Shown piece after piece: positions 48,425-59,366 of a stretch of DNA of 64,000 nt; the first letter of the stretch is position 1, and every line of letters starts with the position of its first letter. The stretch is taken from the NCBI GenBank assembly GCA_022539475.1, contig VCMS01000040.1, positions 162,652 to 226,651 on the forward strand. The letters are read 5' to 3'. The DNA comes from Gracilaria domingensis (taxonomy: Eukaryota; Rhodophyta; Florideophyceae; Gracilariales; Gracilariaceae). The position numbers were made by a program, and so were the translations under genes. The notes under the pieces were generated by a model. That model was not told the origin of the DNA. It did not search any database and worked only from the letters and a program-made list of their open reading frames with translations.

Positions 48425-50776
48425 TTAACGTGAATCCCGTAGCGAAACAGTCATATTGAACACCATCTTAGCAGCAGAGCTTTCTGAATCGACAGTGAAA
48501 TATCCGGTTCTTTCAAACTGGAACGTTTCACCAACCTTGGAATCCTCAGCACTGGCCTCTATTAAACAGTCCTTCACAACAACCTCTCCTTCCTCATTTA
48601 AGTCATTTAGCCAATCGTCCTTTAGAACTGAAGGGTCTGGGCTCTTGAACAGGGTACTATACAAACGAGCCTCGAAGGAGATTGCATTTTCCCCAACCCA
48701 GTGAAGGACTCCCTTTGGCTTCGTAGATTTGGCGTAATCCATGTCGGCAACCAGCTCTACAACCTCATTGTTTTCTTCGACCACATCTACAACCTTGATT
48801 GGATACGCATAGCGCAACATTGCGCTCTTTCCAGGAGCCAAACCGTAGTATCCTTTCTCGTCCGCCAATCTGAAATCAGTCCGTTCAATATAAACAGTCT
48901 TAGTCAACAAAACTTCACGTTTGCCCATTTCCTCTTTCTTCGGATGATTAGAGACGCTCAGAATTTCATTCTCCTCGAAGTTTCTGATAGTTACCTTCAA
49001 TGGTCTCAAAACAGCCAAAACCCTCTTGGAGTTTGAGTCATGCTCGGTTCGGACCCAATGTTCCAAGACGTGCATACCAATAACGTTGTTAGCTCTTGAT
49101 ACGCCGATAGCATTGCAGAAGCGGTTCAATGAGTTGGGAGAATAGCCACGCCGTCTCATTCCTACCAAAGTGGGCATTCGTGGATCATCCCACCCGCGGA
49201 CATATCCTTGTTCTACAAGCTGCTTCAGCTTCCGCTTTGACATAACCGTGTATTCCAGGTTAAGTCTCGAAGACTCCCAGACAAATGGACGGTAAAGGTC
49301 GAGCGCTTCTAACAGCCAGTAATACGAATCGCGTCGAATCTCAAACTCTAACGTGCACAAAGAATGTGTAATCCACTCCAAAGAGTCAACGATGCAATGC
49401 GTATAATCATAGGATGGATACACACACCATTTGTCTCCCACATGCGGATGCGGTGCATGAATAACTCGGTACGCAACTGGATCACGCATGACCAAGTTTG
49501 GATGTTTCATGTCAATCTTCATGCGAAGAGTAGCTTCTCCTTCTCCGTACTTTCCTTTCCGCATGTCGTCGAAAAGACGAATGTTTTCCTCGACAGTCCT
49601 ATCTCGCCAGGGAGAATCGGCTCCCTCTTTCCGACCCTTTGAAATTTCATCACCAGTCTGATGACACACATATGCTTTTCCTCTCCTGATCAGTTCAACA
49701 GCAAGGTTGTACAATTCTTCAAAATAGTCTGAGCTGTACGTGATGCGGACTGGTTCATGTCCCATCCACTTCACCATTTCTATAATTGCTTCAATGTACT
49801 CGGTTTTCTCCACGGTTGGATTGGTATCATCGAAGCGGAGGACACATTCTCCACCCATTTTCTTAGCGTACCCGAAATCGATGAACATGGCCTTCGAGTG
49901 ACCAACATGTAGGTACCCGTTCGGCTCCGGAGGGAACCTCGTCACCACTTTGCCCCCGGTTGCCTTTCGGTGCTTTTCCAAGAGCTCAGGAGTGTTTTCG
50001 GCGCTAGAAAGCCCTCGTGCCTCAAATCTATTGGGCACACCCTCAAATGGATCCGCTATTTCTTCTGTCCCTTCTTCAACCTTCTTCACAACAGGAGCTT
50101 TCTTTGTCTTCTGTTTCTTCACTTTCGGAGGTTTGGCAAGATCCGCTTCAGTTTTAGGGCCAAGTAACTCCTCTATGCGGACACGAATAAGGGTGTTGAT
50201 AGCCTTTCCATCAGCAAATCGAAGCTTCTCCATCACTTTTCTCTGCATCAAGCCTGAATTGAAGCGATATCGCTTTTCCAAAATCTCAGGCTTGTTCGCT
50301 TCAATTGCTTCGCCAATAGCAGCATCAATGTCACCCTCGGACACGACTACCCCGACCCCGGCCGCGTCCTCAAACTCTTTTTCGTCTATGGTCACATCAT
50401 CCAATTTCACCTTGGCATCTGGAACAGCACCGCCCGCAGCCTTGTACACACCGTTCAACCACGCAGCAGCAGCTTCGACATGAGGAGAATCGTCTACCTT
50501 TCCACATCCAATTGCGCTATAAAGAAGACTACGTCCGTTCTTACCAACGATGGAATTCAGCTTCGTTGTCGCCGTGTATAACAGCGCCGCTTTGAGCGCT
50601 CCCTGTTCTGACTTTGGACTCAGTGAAGCGCAAGTAAACGCATCGAGAAGCGTCTTCGTAGTCTTATCGCTTTTTCCAACTGTCTGAGCCAGGCGCGATT
50701 CCAAACCGAACTCTTCTAAAGTTGTAACTCGCTCCTGGGCTTCCGGCGAGACCTCTTTCGCTGAATTTGATGGCAT
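48425..50776 (-). CDS. Glutaminyl-tRNA synthetase
   Basis: A 783-residue class I aminoacyl-tRNA synthetase that charges tRNA-Gln. Residues 1 to about 190 are the eukaryotic N-terminal helical domain, followed by a Lys-rich linker (KVKKQKTKKAPVVKK, about 220). The Rossmann core begins near 265 with the HIGH motif as PNGYLHVGHSKA, has RFDDTNP and the KMSKS equivalent as VMSKRKL, and is followed by two beta-barrel anticodon-binding domains to the C-terminus (ending VFNMTVSLRDS). Eukaryotic length and domain order are normal. Start is the ATG at 50776. There is no targeting peptide, so it is cytosolic. No introns. Confidence 0.97.
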   Translation of the reverse strand: MPSNSAKEVSPEAQERVTTLEEFGLESRLAQTVGKSDKTTKTLLDAFTCASLSPKSEQGALKAALLYTATTKLNSIVGKNGRSLLYSAIGCGKVDDSPHVEAAAAWLNGVYKAAGGAVPDAKVKLDDVTIDEKEFEDAAGVGVVVSEGDIDAAIGEAIEANKPEILEKRYRFNSGLMQRKVMEKLRFADGKAINTLIRVRIEELLGPKTEADLAKPPKVKKQKTKKAPVVKKVEEGTEEIADPFEGVPNRFEARGLSSAENTPELLEKHRKATGGKVVTRFPPEPNGYLHVGHSKAMFIDFGYAKKMGGECVLRFDDTNPTVEKTEYIEAIIEMVKWMGHEPVRITYSSDYFEELYNLAVELIRRGKAYVCHQTGDEISKGRKEGADSPWRDRTVEENIRLFDDMRKGKYGEGEATLRMKIDMKHPNLVMRDPVAYRVIHAPHPHVGDKWCVYPSYDYTHCIVDSLEWITHSLCTLEFEIRRDSYYWLLEALDLYRPFVWESSRLNLEYTVMSKRKLKQLVEQGYVRGWDDPRMPTLVGMRRRGYSPNSLNRFCNAIGVSRANNVIGMHVLEHWVRTEHDSNSKRVLAVLRPLKVTIRNFEENEILSVSNHPKKEEMGKREVLLTKTVYIERTDFRLADEKGYYGLAPGKSAMLRYAYPIKVVDVVEENNEVVELVADMDYAKSTKPKGVLHWVGENAISFEARLYSTLFKSPDPSVLKDDWLNDLNEEGEVVVKDCLIEASAEDSKVGETFQFERTGYFTVDSESSAAKMVFNMTVSLRDSR

Positions 50777-51546
50777 CTCGAAGTCGTTGTATCGCTGACC
50801 GCCCTTCTTGTTACAGAGATGTGAACAATATTTGAAATGTGATCACTCAGTGACTAGGAGAGCTCGACGCGTTCGAGTCGTTCCTAACCCGACGATACAA
50901 TGATACAATTTATAGATGTGCAAAGGAGAAGCCTCCCGGAATAATAGACAGTTCGATGTGCAGCCGTTCCCGTCATCAAGTCATCAATGCTGGGAACGAT
51001 AGCGTTTCACACGTGGGGATCAAGGAACCGTCGTCGACAACGTGACGATGCATTGCTGGCCAGCGAACTGGCAACCATAGAGCGGAAATTGCGCATGGCT
51101 CGGCCACGCCCTTCGCGCGATATGATTGGCTGAATCAATCATTTCGGCTACCTCGATGCCCAACCCACTCAGACGGTCCAAGAGGGGGCCCCTTCTACTG
51201 TACGCTGCTCTCTTGTTGTTCCATGCTGCCATGACAACGACGTCGGGCAGGCCGCTTGCTTCCTTGCGAAACCCAAAGCTCCGTGTCTTCATCGTCGCAC
51301 CCCCGTAGCTTATACCCTCTTTTTCGTTAGTTTGCATACTTTTTGACCAGTACTCATCCTGAAGTTGTCCATTTAAGTTGCAAGCTATTTACCCTTGTGC
51401 TGGAACGGGTGTCTATGCGAACAGTTGTAACAGCGGTTTACAAGGACATCAAACGAACGAGGTCAAAAACTCTTTGTCTTTAGAGCACTTGCACGGCTCT
51501 AGGTCTAGTAGGCCTCTGTTGCGGACGAAAAATAACGCTTTGAAAC
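50777..51546. other. Divergent intergenic region, one weak ORF
   Basis: Between GlnRS (minus) and eIF3j (plus). A minus-strand frame at 51020-51337 (105 codons) has no recognisable domain and I leave it uncalled. No TATA box was seen. Confidence 0.45.
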
Positions 51547-52275
51547 ATGTCTAGCTGGGATGATGACGACTGGGACGCGGATCCAGCTCCCGCAGCACCA
51601 ACAATACCATCTACATCCACCTACAATAATACAGAAGCACTTGGTAACTGGGATGATGAAGATCAATCCGAGGATGAGGAACCGCAATTGAAGAAACCCT
51701 CTGCTCCCATGAAACCATCTAAGCTTCGCGCAAAGGCACTCAAGGAGAAGGAAGAACAGGAGCGACAACGCGAGATAGAGAAAATAATGGCGCGCCAAAA
51801 GGAATTGGATGAAATGGACGCAGTGCAGAGAAAGATTCGGCAGCAGCAGATTGTAGAAGAAGCAGACTTTGAAAACACAAAAGACCTCTTTATGGACGGT
51901 GATGCTTCAGAAGGAATGAAACCCCCTGCAGAACCTACTTTGGATACTTTTAAGCCAGTATCTGACGCTGACTACTCCAAGTTCGCACAGATGGTGGGCG
52001 AAAGATGTTCAGAGCTGAATGACAATCCCAGAAGAACGGGACGTTACATGGATTTTGTTAAGGAAATGTTGCGCGTTGTTGTTAGGGGTCTCGGGCCAGA
52101 TGACACAAAAGATCTGTCAACCTTTGTCGGTGTACTAAGCAACGAAAAGAGAGATGAATTTAAAAGATCGAAAGGCTTCAAGAAGAAGACAAACAAGAAA
52201 TCAAACGTGCGAGTAGACAAGATGACCGACATGCGAAATGACGTATACGATGATTTTGCTGACGACTTCATGTAA
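51547..52275 (+). CDS. Translation initiation factor eIF3 subunit J
   Basis: A 242-residue protein. The N-terminus is the family hallmark MSSWDDDDWDADPAP with acidic/Trp repeats (NWDDEDQSEDEE) that contact eIF3b. A charged coiled coil (about 65-110) and a helical domain (about 130-210) follow, then a Lys-rich block (FKKKTNKKSN) and the C-terminal YDDFADDFM, which reaches into the ribosomal decoding centre in yeast Hcr1. It loosely joins eIF3 and helps start-site fidelity and recycling. Start is the ATG at 51547. No introns. Confidence 0.95.
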   Translation: MSSWDDDDWDADPAPAAPTIPSTSTYNNTEALGNWDDEDQSEDEEPQLKKPSAPMKPSKLRAKALKEKEEQERQREIEKIMARQKELDEMDAVQRKIRQQQIVEEADFENTKDLFMDGDASEGMKPPAEPTLDTFKPVSDADYSKFAQMVGERCSELNDNPRRTGRYMDFVKEMLRVVVRGLGPDDTKDLSTFVGVLSNEKRDEFKRSKGFKKKTNKKSNVRVDKMTDMRNDVYDDFADDFM

Positions 52276-52632
52276 AGCAATGATGAAGGCGTCCTATTCG
52301 TACCAAACGTTTAGGGAAGGGAACTTGAGCTCTTGATAAGAAGATGTTGCTAAATTTGTTGATTGCTGTAGTACAACAACGATGCGAAAGAAACACGCTT
52401 CGTCTTATCTGCTGATCCGTAATCGATATGCGGATGCTTTTCAGAAACTGTAGCGAGACGCACTGTCACCGATAGCACTGTGAGGGTATGTTGGTAAGGA
52501 CACCAGTTAGTTTAGTGCAGCAGTACGTGTGAGAGTAAACTACAACCACGCCAGGGCCAATTGCTTCCAATCCGTTTGCCAAGAGTTCTGTAGGATTCAC
52601 CAGATGGACACAACAATCATAGTACCCCAGCT
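52276..52632. other. 3' intergenic region between convergent genes
   Basis: Nothing is recognised between eIF3j and the CPSF6-like gene. Confidence 0.5.
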
Positions 52633-54277
52633 TCATCTTCTCATTGACCTTTGTCGTCTCGAATTTCGTCTATCGGACGGCGCATCCGCTTTATCGCCAA
52701 CCGAACTTGAACCTTGCTGATTCCCATTGGCATGTGCACGCCTCCTCGACCGACCGCCCCTTTTTCTCGGTCTCCTCGGCGGGGGCTCCTCTTCTTCGAC
52801 GCGACTCTTCACTGGCGTGTCATCATGTTTGGCAGAATCAGAACCTCGGTCCCATTGTGTCGACTCATAGTGCCCATGTCGCCGACGTTTTGAGCTGCGG
52901 TGCTCGTCGGACCAGTCCGGTGAATGCGATCTTGAACGACGACGGGACGATCCGTTAAATGGTGAACGATCGCGCGCACGCTCCCTCCGACGATCTCGAC
53001 GATCTCTGCCGCGTTCTCCGCGTTCTCCGCGTTCTCCGCGTTCTCCGCGCTCTCCGCGTTCCCTATCGCGCTGTCGCTCTCGTTCTGGTGAGAAGCGACG
53101 AGGAGATTGCGATCGTTCTGCAGAACGATTGTGCTGAGAATGTCTCTCATTCTGCATGCGCTCGCGAAGACGTTCCTTCACCTCCTCCGGGATGTTCAGT
53201 TTCGCAGCGGTCTCAAACTCATCGGAAGAGTCACGCGCCGACCGGCGCGAAGACGGGCGGCGACGCGAGTCGTCGTTGTCCTGGTCGGGGCGGTACACAA
53301 GAACTCGATCGCCATACTTGTTGATGATAAGCGTCTCCCGCCCCTTTCCTCGCCGGGACCGAGCGCGCTCGCCATCCGGCTGCGGTGAATGTCGACGCCT
53401 CGAGCGTCCCGGAGAAGCAGAGCGTCTCGGCGAACGGCGCGGTGACGAAGCACGACGAGGAGAAGATCGATGCGGCGAGTGTTCGCTGGGAGACCGCGAG
53501 TGTGATGGCGAGTTGGACCGCCGCGTACGACCTGCGGTGCGCGGCGAGGCAGGCTCGTGCGCGTCGTGCTGCGCAGGCGCGTCGTGGTGTGAACGCTCCG
53601 CGTTGCTCTGCGGCGGGTTGCGTTGCTTCTGAGCGTGAGGCGGTGGCTGACGCGACTGCTGAGGCTGGCGCGATGGCGGCTGCTGCTGACGCTGTTTCTG
53701 CTGCTGCTTTTGCTGCTGCTGCTTTTGCTGCTGCTGCTTTTGCTGCTGCTGCTTCTGCTGCTGCTGCTTCTGCTGCTGCTGCTTCTGCTGCTGTTGCTGG
53801 CGCTGTTGCGGCGGGTGGTTGGGTGGCAGCCACATGAGCGGATGGGGCATAAAGGCCGGCGGCGGCGGCATTCCGGGCGGAATGAGAGGCGGGGGCATGC
53901 CATGCGGAAACATGTTGCGAGGCGCAAAAGTGGCCATGGGCGCGGGGAAGTTGGAAGGCGGCGCGGAATGCGGCTTGGGTTCGGGCGGGTACAGGAAGTT
54001 GTTCGTGCGCCGAAGGCAGCACGGCGACGGAGACGGGCGCGGCGGGCGAGGCGGACGGCGGCAGGTCCTTGGCGAGCGCGGCGCGCAGCGGCTCGGCCAG
54101 ATCGGGCGCGGAGAGCGCGACGGCGGCGCGGCCGAGGCTCTTGCCGCACGCCGCGTCGACGGCGAAGCGCACGTCGGAGATGGCGCGGCGCGCCGGCGAG
54201 TGCGCGCGCGCGCAGAGCGCCTCGACGTCGGCGTCCGACGTCCACCACGGCAGGTTGCTCAGCGCGAGCACGGACAT
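52633..54277 (-). CDS. CPSF6/CFIm68-like mRNA 3'-end factor: RRM, Pro/Gln-rich and RS domains, with a frame discontinuity
   Basis: Read from the ATG at 54277, the first about 90 codons encode an RRM close to CPSF6 (MSVLALSNLPWWTSDADVEAL). From about position 54005 the continuing protein lies in the +1 frame: NNFLYPPEPKPHSAPPSNF, then a Pro/Met-rich stretch (FPHGMPPPLIPPGMPPPP), a Gln/Lys array of QQQQK units, and a long Arg/Ser-Glu region ending RRNSRRQRSMRR. This order matches the CFIm68 subunit, which with CFIm25 recognises UGUA and sets polyadenylation sites. The NNFLY segment aligns with the end of the CPSF6 RRM, so the frame change falls inside one domain and leaves no room for an intron. 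A one-base sequence error in this GC-rich stretch is the simplest reading; ribosomal frameshifting or a damaged gene are alternatives. Confidence 0.78.
53697..53801. repeat. CAG/CTG and CTTTTG repeat coding QQQQK units
   Basis: About seven tandem 15-bp units (four CTG plus one CTT on the plus strand) in the CPSF6-like gene, read on the minus strand as QQQQK. Confidence 0.9.
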
Positions 54278-55098
54278 GACGCGTCGCGCGCTCGCCGAGC
54301 ACAGCCGCCAGCGACGACGGCAGCAGCGGGCGGGGAGCAGACGCGGCGCGCGCGCGCCGCGCCGACTCGACTGAAGGCGGCGCGCCATTCGCGCCGACAC
54401 GTGGCGCGCCTCGCGGCGAAGAGGCGACAGCGCCGCCTGCAGGCGGCAGCCGCGCTCGCGCGCCGCGTCTCTGCGCGCGCAAGGGCGTGTCGCCCGCGCC
54501 CTCGCGCGGACGCGTCTGACCCAGCGTTCTTCAAGATGAGAAAATTTTTAGGCCTCCTACAAAGCTTTTGAAGCGGTTGTGTCACTTCGGTCATGCCCGA
54601 TACGCTGTCACGACACGTTGGACAAGCAACAGACTATTGAACGTGTCAATAATAGTTTCGTTGCTTTCATTGAATATGATCGATTCGTTCAAAACCAGAG
54701 CGTAGGCTTTCAAAGACATGAAAGCTGTCCGGCAGACACACTTTCCATTCAATCGAGAGTGTCCGCGGCAGAAGTCGAAGGACAACGCCTTATCCTTCAA
54801 GGTCTTTGCGACCTTCTGTAATTGCGAGATACTTACGTTCCTTTGGCAGCCCTAGAGTCTGGCTCAAAAATCGGTTTATACGTGCAATGTTGCACTCTCT
54901 ATATTCTCCACCCAGCTTGCAGCACCGCAGCAGAGCAGTGCTCTGTTCACGACGCCCGTTCAAGTCTGTGCACTGCTATCTGACCGTGCTTCCACTTTCT
55001 GCAACTAATTCCATCGCGTTATACTTTCGTCATCCGCAACGCATTACCTATAAGAATAATGATGTCGTTTACCATTTCAACATCTTAAAGCGCACATT
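54278..55098. other. Intergenic region between the CPSF6-like gene and the hAT gene
   Basis: The first 250 bases are a GC island (CPSF6-like promoter). The rest is AT-richer and lies upstream of the transposase. I searched by eye for terminal inverted repeats matching the far side and found none. No other gene is seen. Confidence 0.5.
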
Positions 55099-57471
55099 AT
55101 GTCCACAAACAACAATCGTCAAACGCTTGATTCGCGTACGTCTTCGAGCTCCAAAAGAGTCGGGAGAAAAAGCAGCTGGTGGTCATCAGAATGTTTCTCA
55201 CTTCAGCCTGCCACTGAGGGATCCTCTCTAGGCGAAACTCTCTATACTACCTGCAATGGTTGCAGATGGCAAACCAAAGCCGCCACGCCCAACGCCACAC
55301 AACTTGGTCACCATTTGGTAAGGTGTTCATTTACATCACCAGAAACACTTTTAAGGCTTCTCAAAACTCCCTCACTACGCTGTGCATATGAGGAGCTTGG
55401 CAGTCCGGCGAATTGTTTCGGATTACCGATCACTCCAGTTAAACGACGCCCAGAACATGTGGAGAATGTGAGACCTACGAAGACTACCAGGCACGAAAAT
55501 CTTTCGAGCCATAATATGATGCGGTCGCAAAGCATGCAGTCTTTTCAAGTGCGTGGTAAGCCTGCTGACGACAAACAGACTCGTCTGAACAACATTCTGA
55601 CTCGTTTTGTTGTGCATCATATGTTACCTTTTACAGTTCTGAGCAAAAAAGAAGGCGAATGTGAACTCAGGGAGCTGGTTAGACTTCTGGATCCTGCTCT
55701 AGAGAATGCCGTACCTACTATAGCTCGAATGGCTGGTAAAAATATACAGGCAATGTATGAGAAACGTTTACAAGCTGTTAAATCCTCAATAAGTGCGGCA
55801 CTTAAACACACGTATGGAACACTTATCTTCGATGGCTGGACAGATGCTAACTCCGAAAACGTTATCAACGTTCTTCTCTGTATAACGGGAGTCGATACTT
55901 GCAGGAAGACCTATTTTCTACGCTCGGTATACACGGGATCGGCTAGCTGTGACGCAAATCTATACGAACAAACTGTGACATCCGTCTTCTCCGAATTTGG
56001 AGACATGAAGCGTTTGTGTGCAGTGGTGAGCGATAACGCTAGCGCGTGTATGAAGGCTAAGGACCAATTAGCCTTGAATTACAAACACATTATCGCCAGC
56101 CCCGACCAGACTCATGTCGCGAATCTTTTGATGCAGGACATCGGCGAGCTACTATGGGTTAAGGACATACTTGAAACTGTATCCGGAGTGGTGAGTGATC
56201 TGAGGAAACACTCCAAGCTGTACTTTCGATTCAAGCAGCTAAAAGAACAGTACAACAACGAGCTGCGTAATCAAGGTTATACGACTACAAACAGGGAACT
56301 GGACGACTACAATCGACTGATGCCACTACGAACAGCGGTTTTGCCTGTAAGAATGGCGCCTACCAGATTTGCGAGCTCAGAAGGAATGATTCATTCCTTT
56401 CTGAGAGGAAAGCCAGTGTATCAAAGACTGGTTAATTGTTCTGATTTTGCTACAACCTTGTATAGTGGTCGAAGTGATGTGAAACGCGACGTATTTGAGG
56501 CGACTGTGCGCGATAATTCTGTGTACGAGAAGGCGTTGGATATTTATCATGTGCTGCGGATTATAAGGCACTATCTAAGGATCTTTGATGATGATAGTTC
56601 TGTAATATCTGAGGTCTACCCAGCGACGAAACAGCTAGAGTCTAAGCTCTTGGCATTGCCATTAACAACTTTCTTTACGCAGGAACGGAAGGACCAGGTG
56701 ACAAGCAAATTTCGTCAGCGAATGAGTGGTGCAACACAGCGAGTAAGGGTGTCTCTTTTGCAACCTATACACTTCGTGTCATATTTCTTGGACATCCGCA
56801 GTGTCAATGAGGACTTTAGGCCCTTCAGTACCGAGATTCTTAAACATTTGCGTGCGTTCGTTGCATCAGATGTCTTCCCACGAACTCAAAAGTTACCAAG
56901 CTCTGGTGGAGAAGACGGAGCAGTGCACCGACTTTTCGAACAGTTTACTTATGTGAGGCTATCTTGGAGAACGGATGTGGATAATCCAGGAGAGCGGGAG
57001 GTTTTGATGGCCTACAAAAACATTCCCGTTGTTTACTGGATGCAGTGTAGGGAAAGACCGTGGCTGAGAGATTTTGCACTGCGTATTCTATCAGTGAGCC
57101 CCTCTTCGTCTAGCGTTGAGAGGAGCTTTAGTCTGCAAGGACGAATTCGCACTCCGTCGCGAAATCGATTGCATCCTATGAAAGTGGAGAAAATGATGTT
57201 CTGTGCCTTTAATCGTGCGTTAATGAGTCGAAATCAGCGCCCTATATCGTCTGTGAGAAGGTCCCACTTCGCATCTACTGCTGATTCATCGAACAATGCG
57301 GGCAATGGAGATGGCTCCGGAAATTTGGTGTCTTACTTCGATATGGAATGCAGCGCAGCCGCGGAGAATGAAGAGCCCAGCAATGAATATGACTTGCTTG
57401 ACTGGGAGCAGGTCGAAGAAGACAGTGAAGGACTGCCGGATACGAATGTCATGCGGGAGCTTTTCGGATAA
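55099..57471 (+). mobile_element. hAT-superfamily transposase, one intact long frame
   Basis: A 790-residue hAT transposase, starting at the ATG at 55099. A BED-type zinc finger lies at about residues 50-76 (C52, C55, His71/72, Cys76). The catalytic core shows D245 in FDGWTD, D312 in SDNASACMKA and E674 in SSSVERSFS, the expected DDE set. Between them is an all-helical insertion, and the C-terminal hAT dimerisation region is around 660-720 (ILSVSPSSSSVERSFS, then NRLHPMKVEKMM). The CxxH motif seen in many hATs reads PDQTHVANL. The frame has no internal stop over 2.4 kb, so the insertion is recent or the gene is domesticated. Terminal repeats and target-site duplications were not found, and the acidic C-terminus after 740 could be host-acquired. 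Confidence 0.93.
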
Positions 57472-57793
57472 AAGGGGGATGTAGAAAGATAAGCGTCTGT
57501 ATACGTGTGATTATAGTTTAAATGCGATGACTGCAGACGACGGCCACAAAGGTGAAGATAAAGGTTGATGCGTAGCAGCTTGGCACACTTTGTTCCTTCC
57601 AATGTTTCAACTACACAACCTTTAGCGGTCCAGCTTCCCAATCGAAAAGACAACAGAAGTAACACACAGATCCTCATGCGCTGGCCTTGATAGCGAAACT
57701 TGCCATTGTCTGCCTGTTGGCTGCAAAACCATTCCTACGGGTAGTAAGATACCCACCAATAGACATGAGAATACCACATTACCGCCCTTTCCT

Positions 57794-58259
57794 TCACATA
57801 GTTCTTATCATCTTCGCTATTGTGATGTAGCCTTGACCAAGAACTGATTTGGGTGTGCCAGCTGCATATATTGCCTCGAGATACTTTTCGGAAACGGATT
57901 TGAGCGGTTCTTTCAGCATAAACTCGGCAAAGGCCATGTTTAAGTGCGACTCACACACCCTTTGAAGAGTAAAAATCAATGAATCCAGTTGGTGTAGCTG
58001 ACCCATTCCCCTGCATCGTTTATTCAGCCCATTTCTCAACCACGTGACAGAGCATATGCAATGACATTTTCATAACTGATGCATCTACTCGCACACTCAA
58101 ACGTTCCCCAATTGCACCAGCCAAAAGAGAGTTCATTCCATTACGAAGAACACCAAATTCATCCTTGAATCTATCAAAGATATATCTCTGGTTGGTATTA
58201 AGCAAATTGCCGACGTGAATCACGACAAAAACGTAAGTCATATATGACTCATCGTCCAA
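57794..58259 (-). other. Unidentified protein-like segments, possibly part of a spliced or decayed gene
   Basis: Two adjacent minus-strand open frames (57794-58039 and 58020-58259) have coding-like composition, with regular amphipathic helices and blocks such as GMNSLLAGAIGERLSVRVD and GTPKSVLGQGYITIAKM. They could be exons or remnants of one gene; I do not know the family and propose no reconstruction. A 5' acceptor-like TAG precedes the upstream segment. Confidence 0.35.
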
Positions 58260-58604
58260 AACGCTATTCTCCGTGAACTTTCCCTACTTAAAGCAACTGC
58301 AAAGTCCCCAGCTTGATTGATCTCGAATACACAGCCAAAATGATGCCCGTAGTAGCTACTTATGTCCCTAAAACTCCACGCAAACCCGATGCCACATCCT
58401 TAAGGTAGAGAGAAGGTGGTTCCATTCCATTGGACTCCAGAAAAAGAGCAGATAGTCGAGTCCAAAAGGATCTGGCATCCATAATCAAACAAAATCATAA
58501 CGCATACGCTGCCGACATCTGTTTCGTGCCCGTGTGCCTAATCTTGTGCTATTATCTGTCTCGCTCGCAAATTGTGTCTACTTGTTATTCTCTGTTAACG
58601 CCCG

Positions 58605-59005
58605 TGAAATCACGGGACTGTCTAGCGGAAAAAATGCGCTGGTTGTGCGCAACAGCCTTGTCCTGCTTTCGCGAGGTACACAGATCGGTTTTGCTCTGCG
58701 TTGTGGCGGAACTCTGGTTTTAGACTTGACTTCGTTAGCCTTATCGGTTTCAGTAGTGATATTGTTGGGCGTCAAATGCTCCTGTTCAAGTTTTGTGTTG
58801 CTTATTGTTACACCATACAAACAACCTCCGGGTGCATGACACAAAGGACCAAGTGATTCTTGATTGCACTTGCAGCTGTTATTGGTAACAAAGCCTGGAA
58901 TGTATAACGGACTATCCGGCGGAACACGTTTGCTTGTAGTGCGTAAGAGTCGTGACCTGCTTTTCCGAATCATGAGTGTCCTTTTGAGTTTGTTTTGGTG
59001 CTCAC
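58605..59005. repeat. Diverged direct duplication, spacing about 305 bp
   Basis: Segments near 58610-58700 and 58915-59005 share a pattern, CGGACT-TC--GCGGAA, then TG--TTGTAGTGCG, then CCTGCTTTTCCGA-T, then GGTTTTG. Similarity is partial and no gene is recognised. Confidence 0.5.
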
Positions 59006-59173
59006 GTCGGTTTTGTTTGTATTGAGATCGAGAGCCGGTGAGCGTAGTAACTAGACGTAATTCGCGGAGTCGGCAGTACCGACCAGAGCTGTTTGTGAGA
59101 ACATCTGAGATTGGGGTGACATTGGCCTGGACTGGCCCATAGTTTTGACGCAAGACAAAGGCTGGAGTTTTGC

Positions 59174-59366
59174 TTCTGTACCGGAGCCTCCGGTACAGAG
59201 GGATTTCGACGGAGGCCTATACTTTGGATTACAGGCTCATCCTGCCAGGCTGGCAGCCGCAGTCTGCAATTGTGGCAGTGGCACTGCCACGCAGACACAT
59301 GCAGACGTGGAAATTCGAAAGGCTCGTCAGATGTGCTGCAGCAGCACACCTGACGAGCCTTTCGAA
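59174..59366. repeat. Cluster of four perfect or near-perfect hairpins
   Basis: (1) 59175-59199: 11-bp arms, loop GCC, CTGTACCGGA. (2) 59242-59256: CTGCCA/TGGCAG. (3) 59272-59290: 9-bp arms GTGGCAGTG around one base. (4) 59314-59366: 26-bp arms with one mismatch, TTCGAAAGGCTCGTCAG at its outer end and GTGCTGC/GCAGCAC at the centre. All lie within 200 bp upstream of the kinase gene. Confidence 0.9.

Noticed and set aside
51020-51337. 105-codon minus-strand frame between GlnRS and eIF3j
   Set aside because: Begins with a possible Met but has no recognisable family, helices or targeting pattern.
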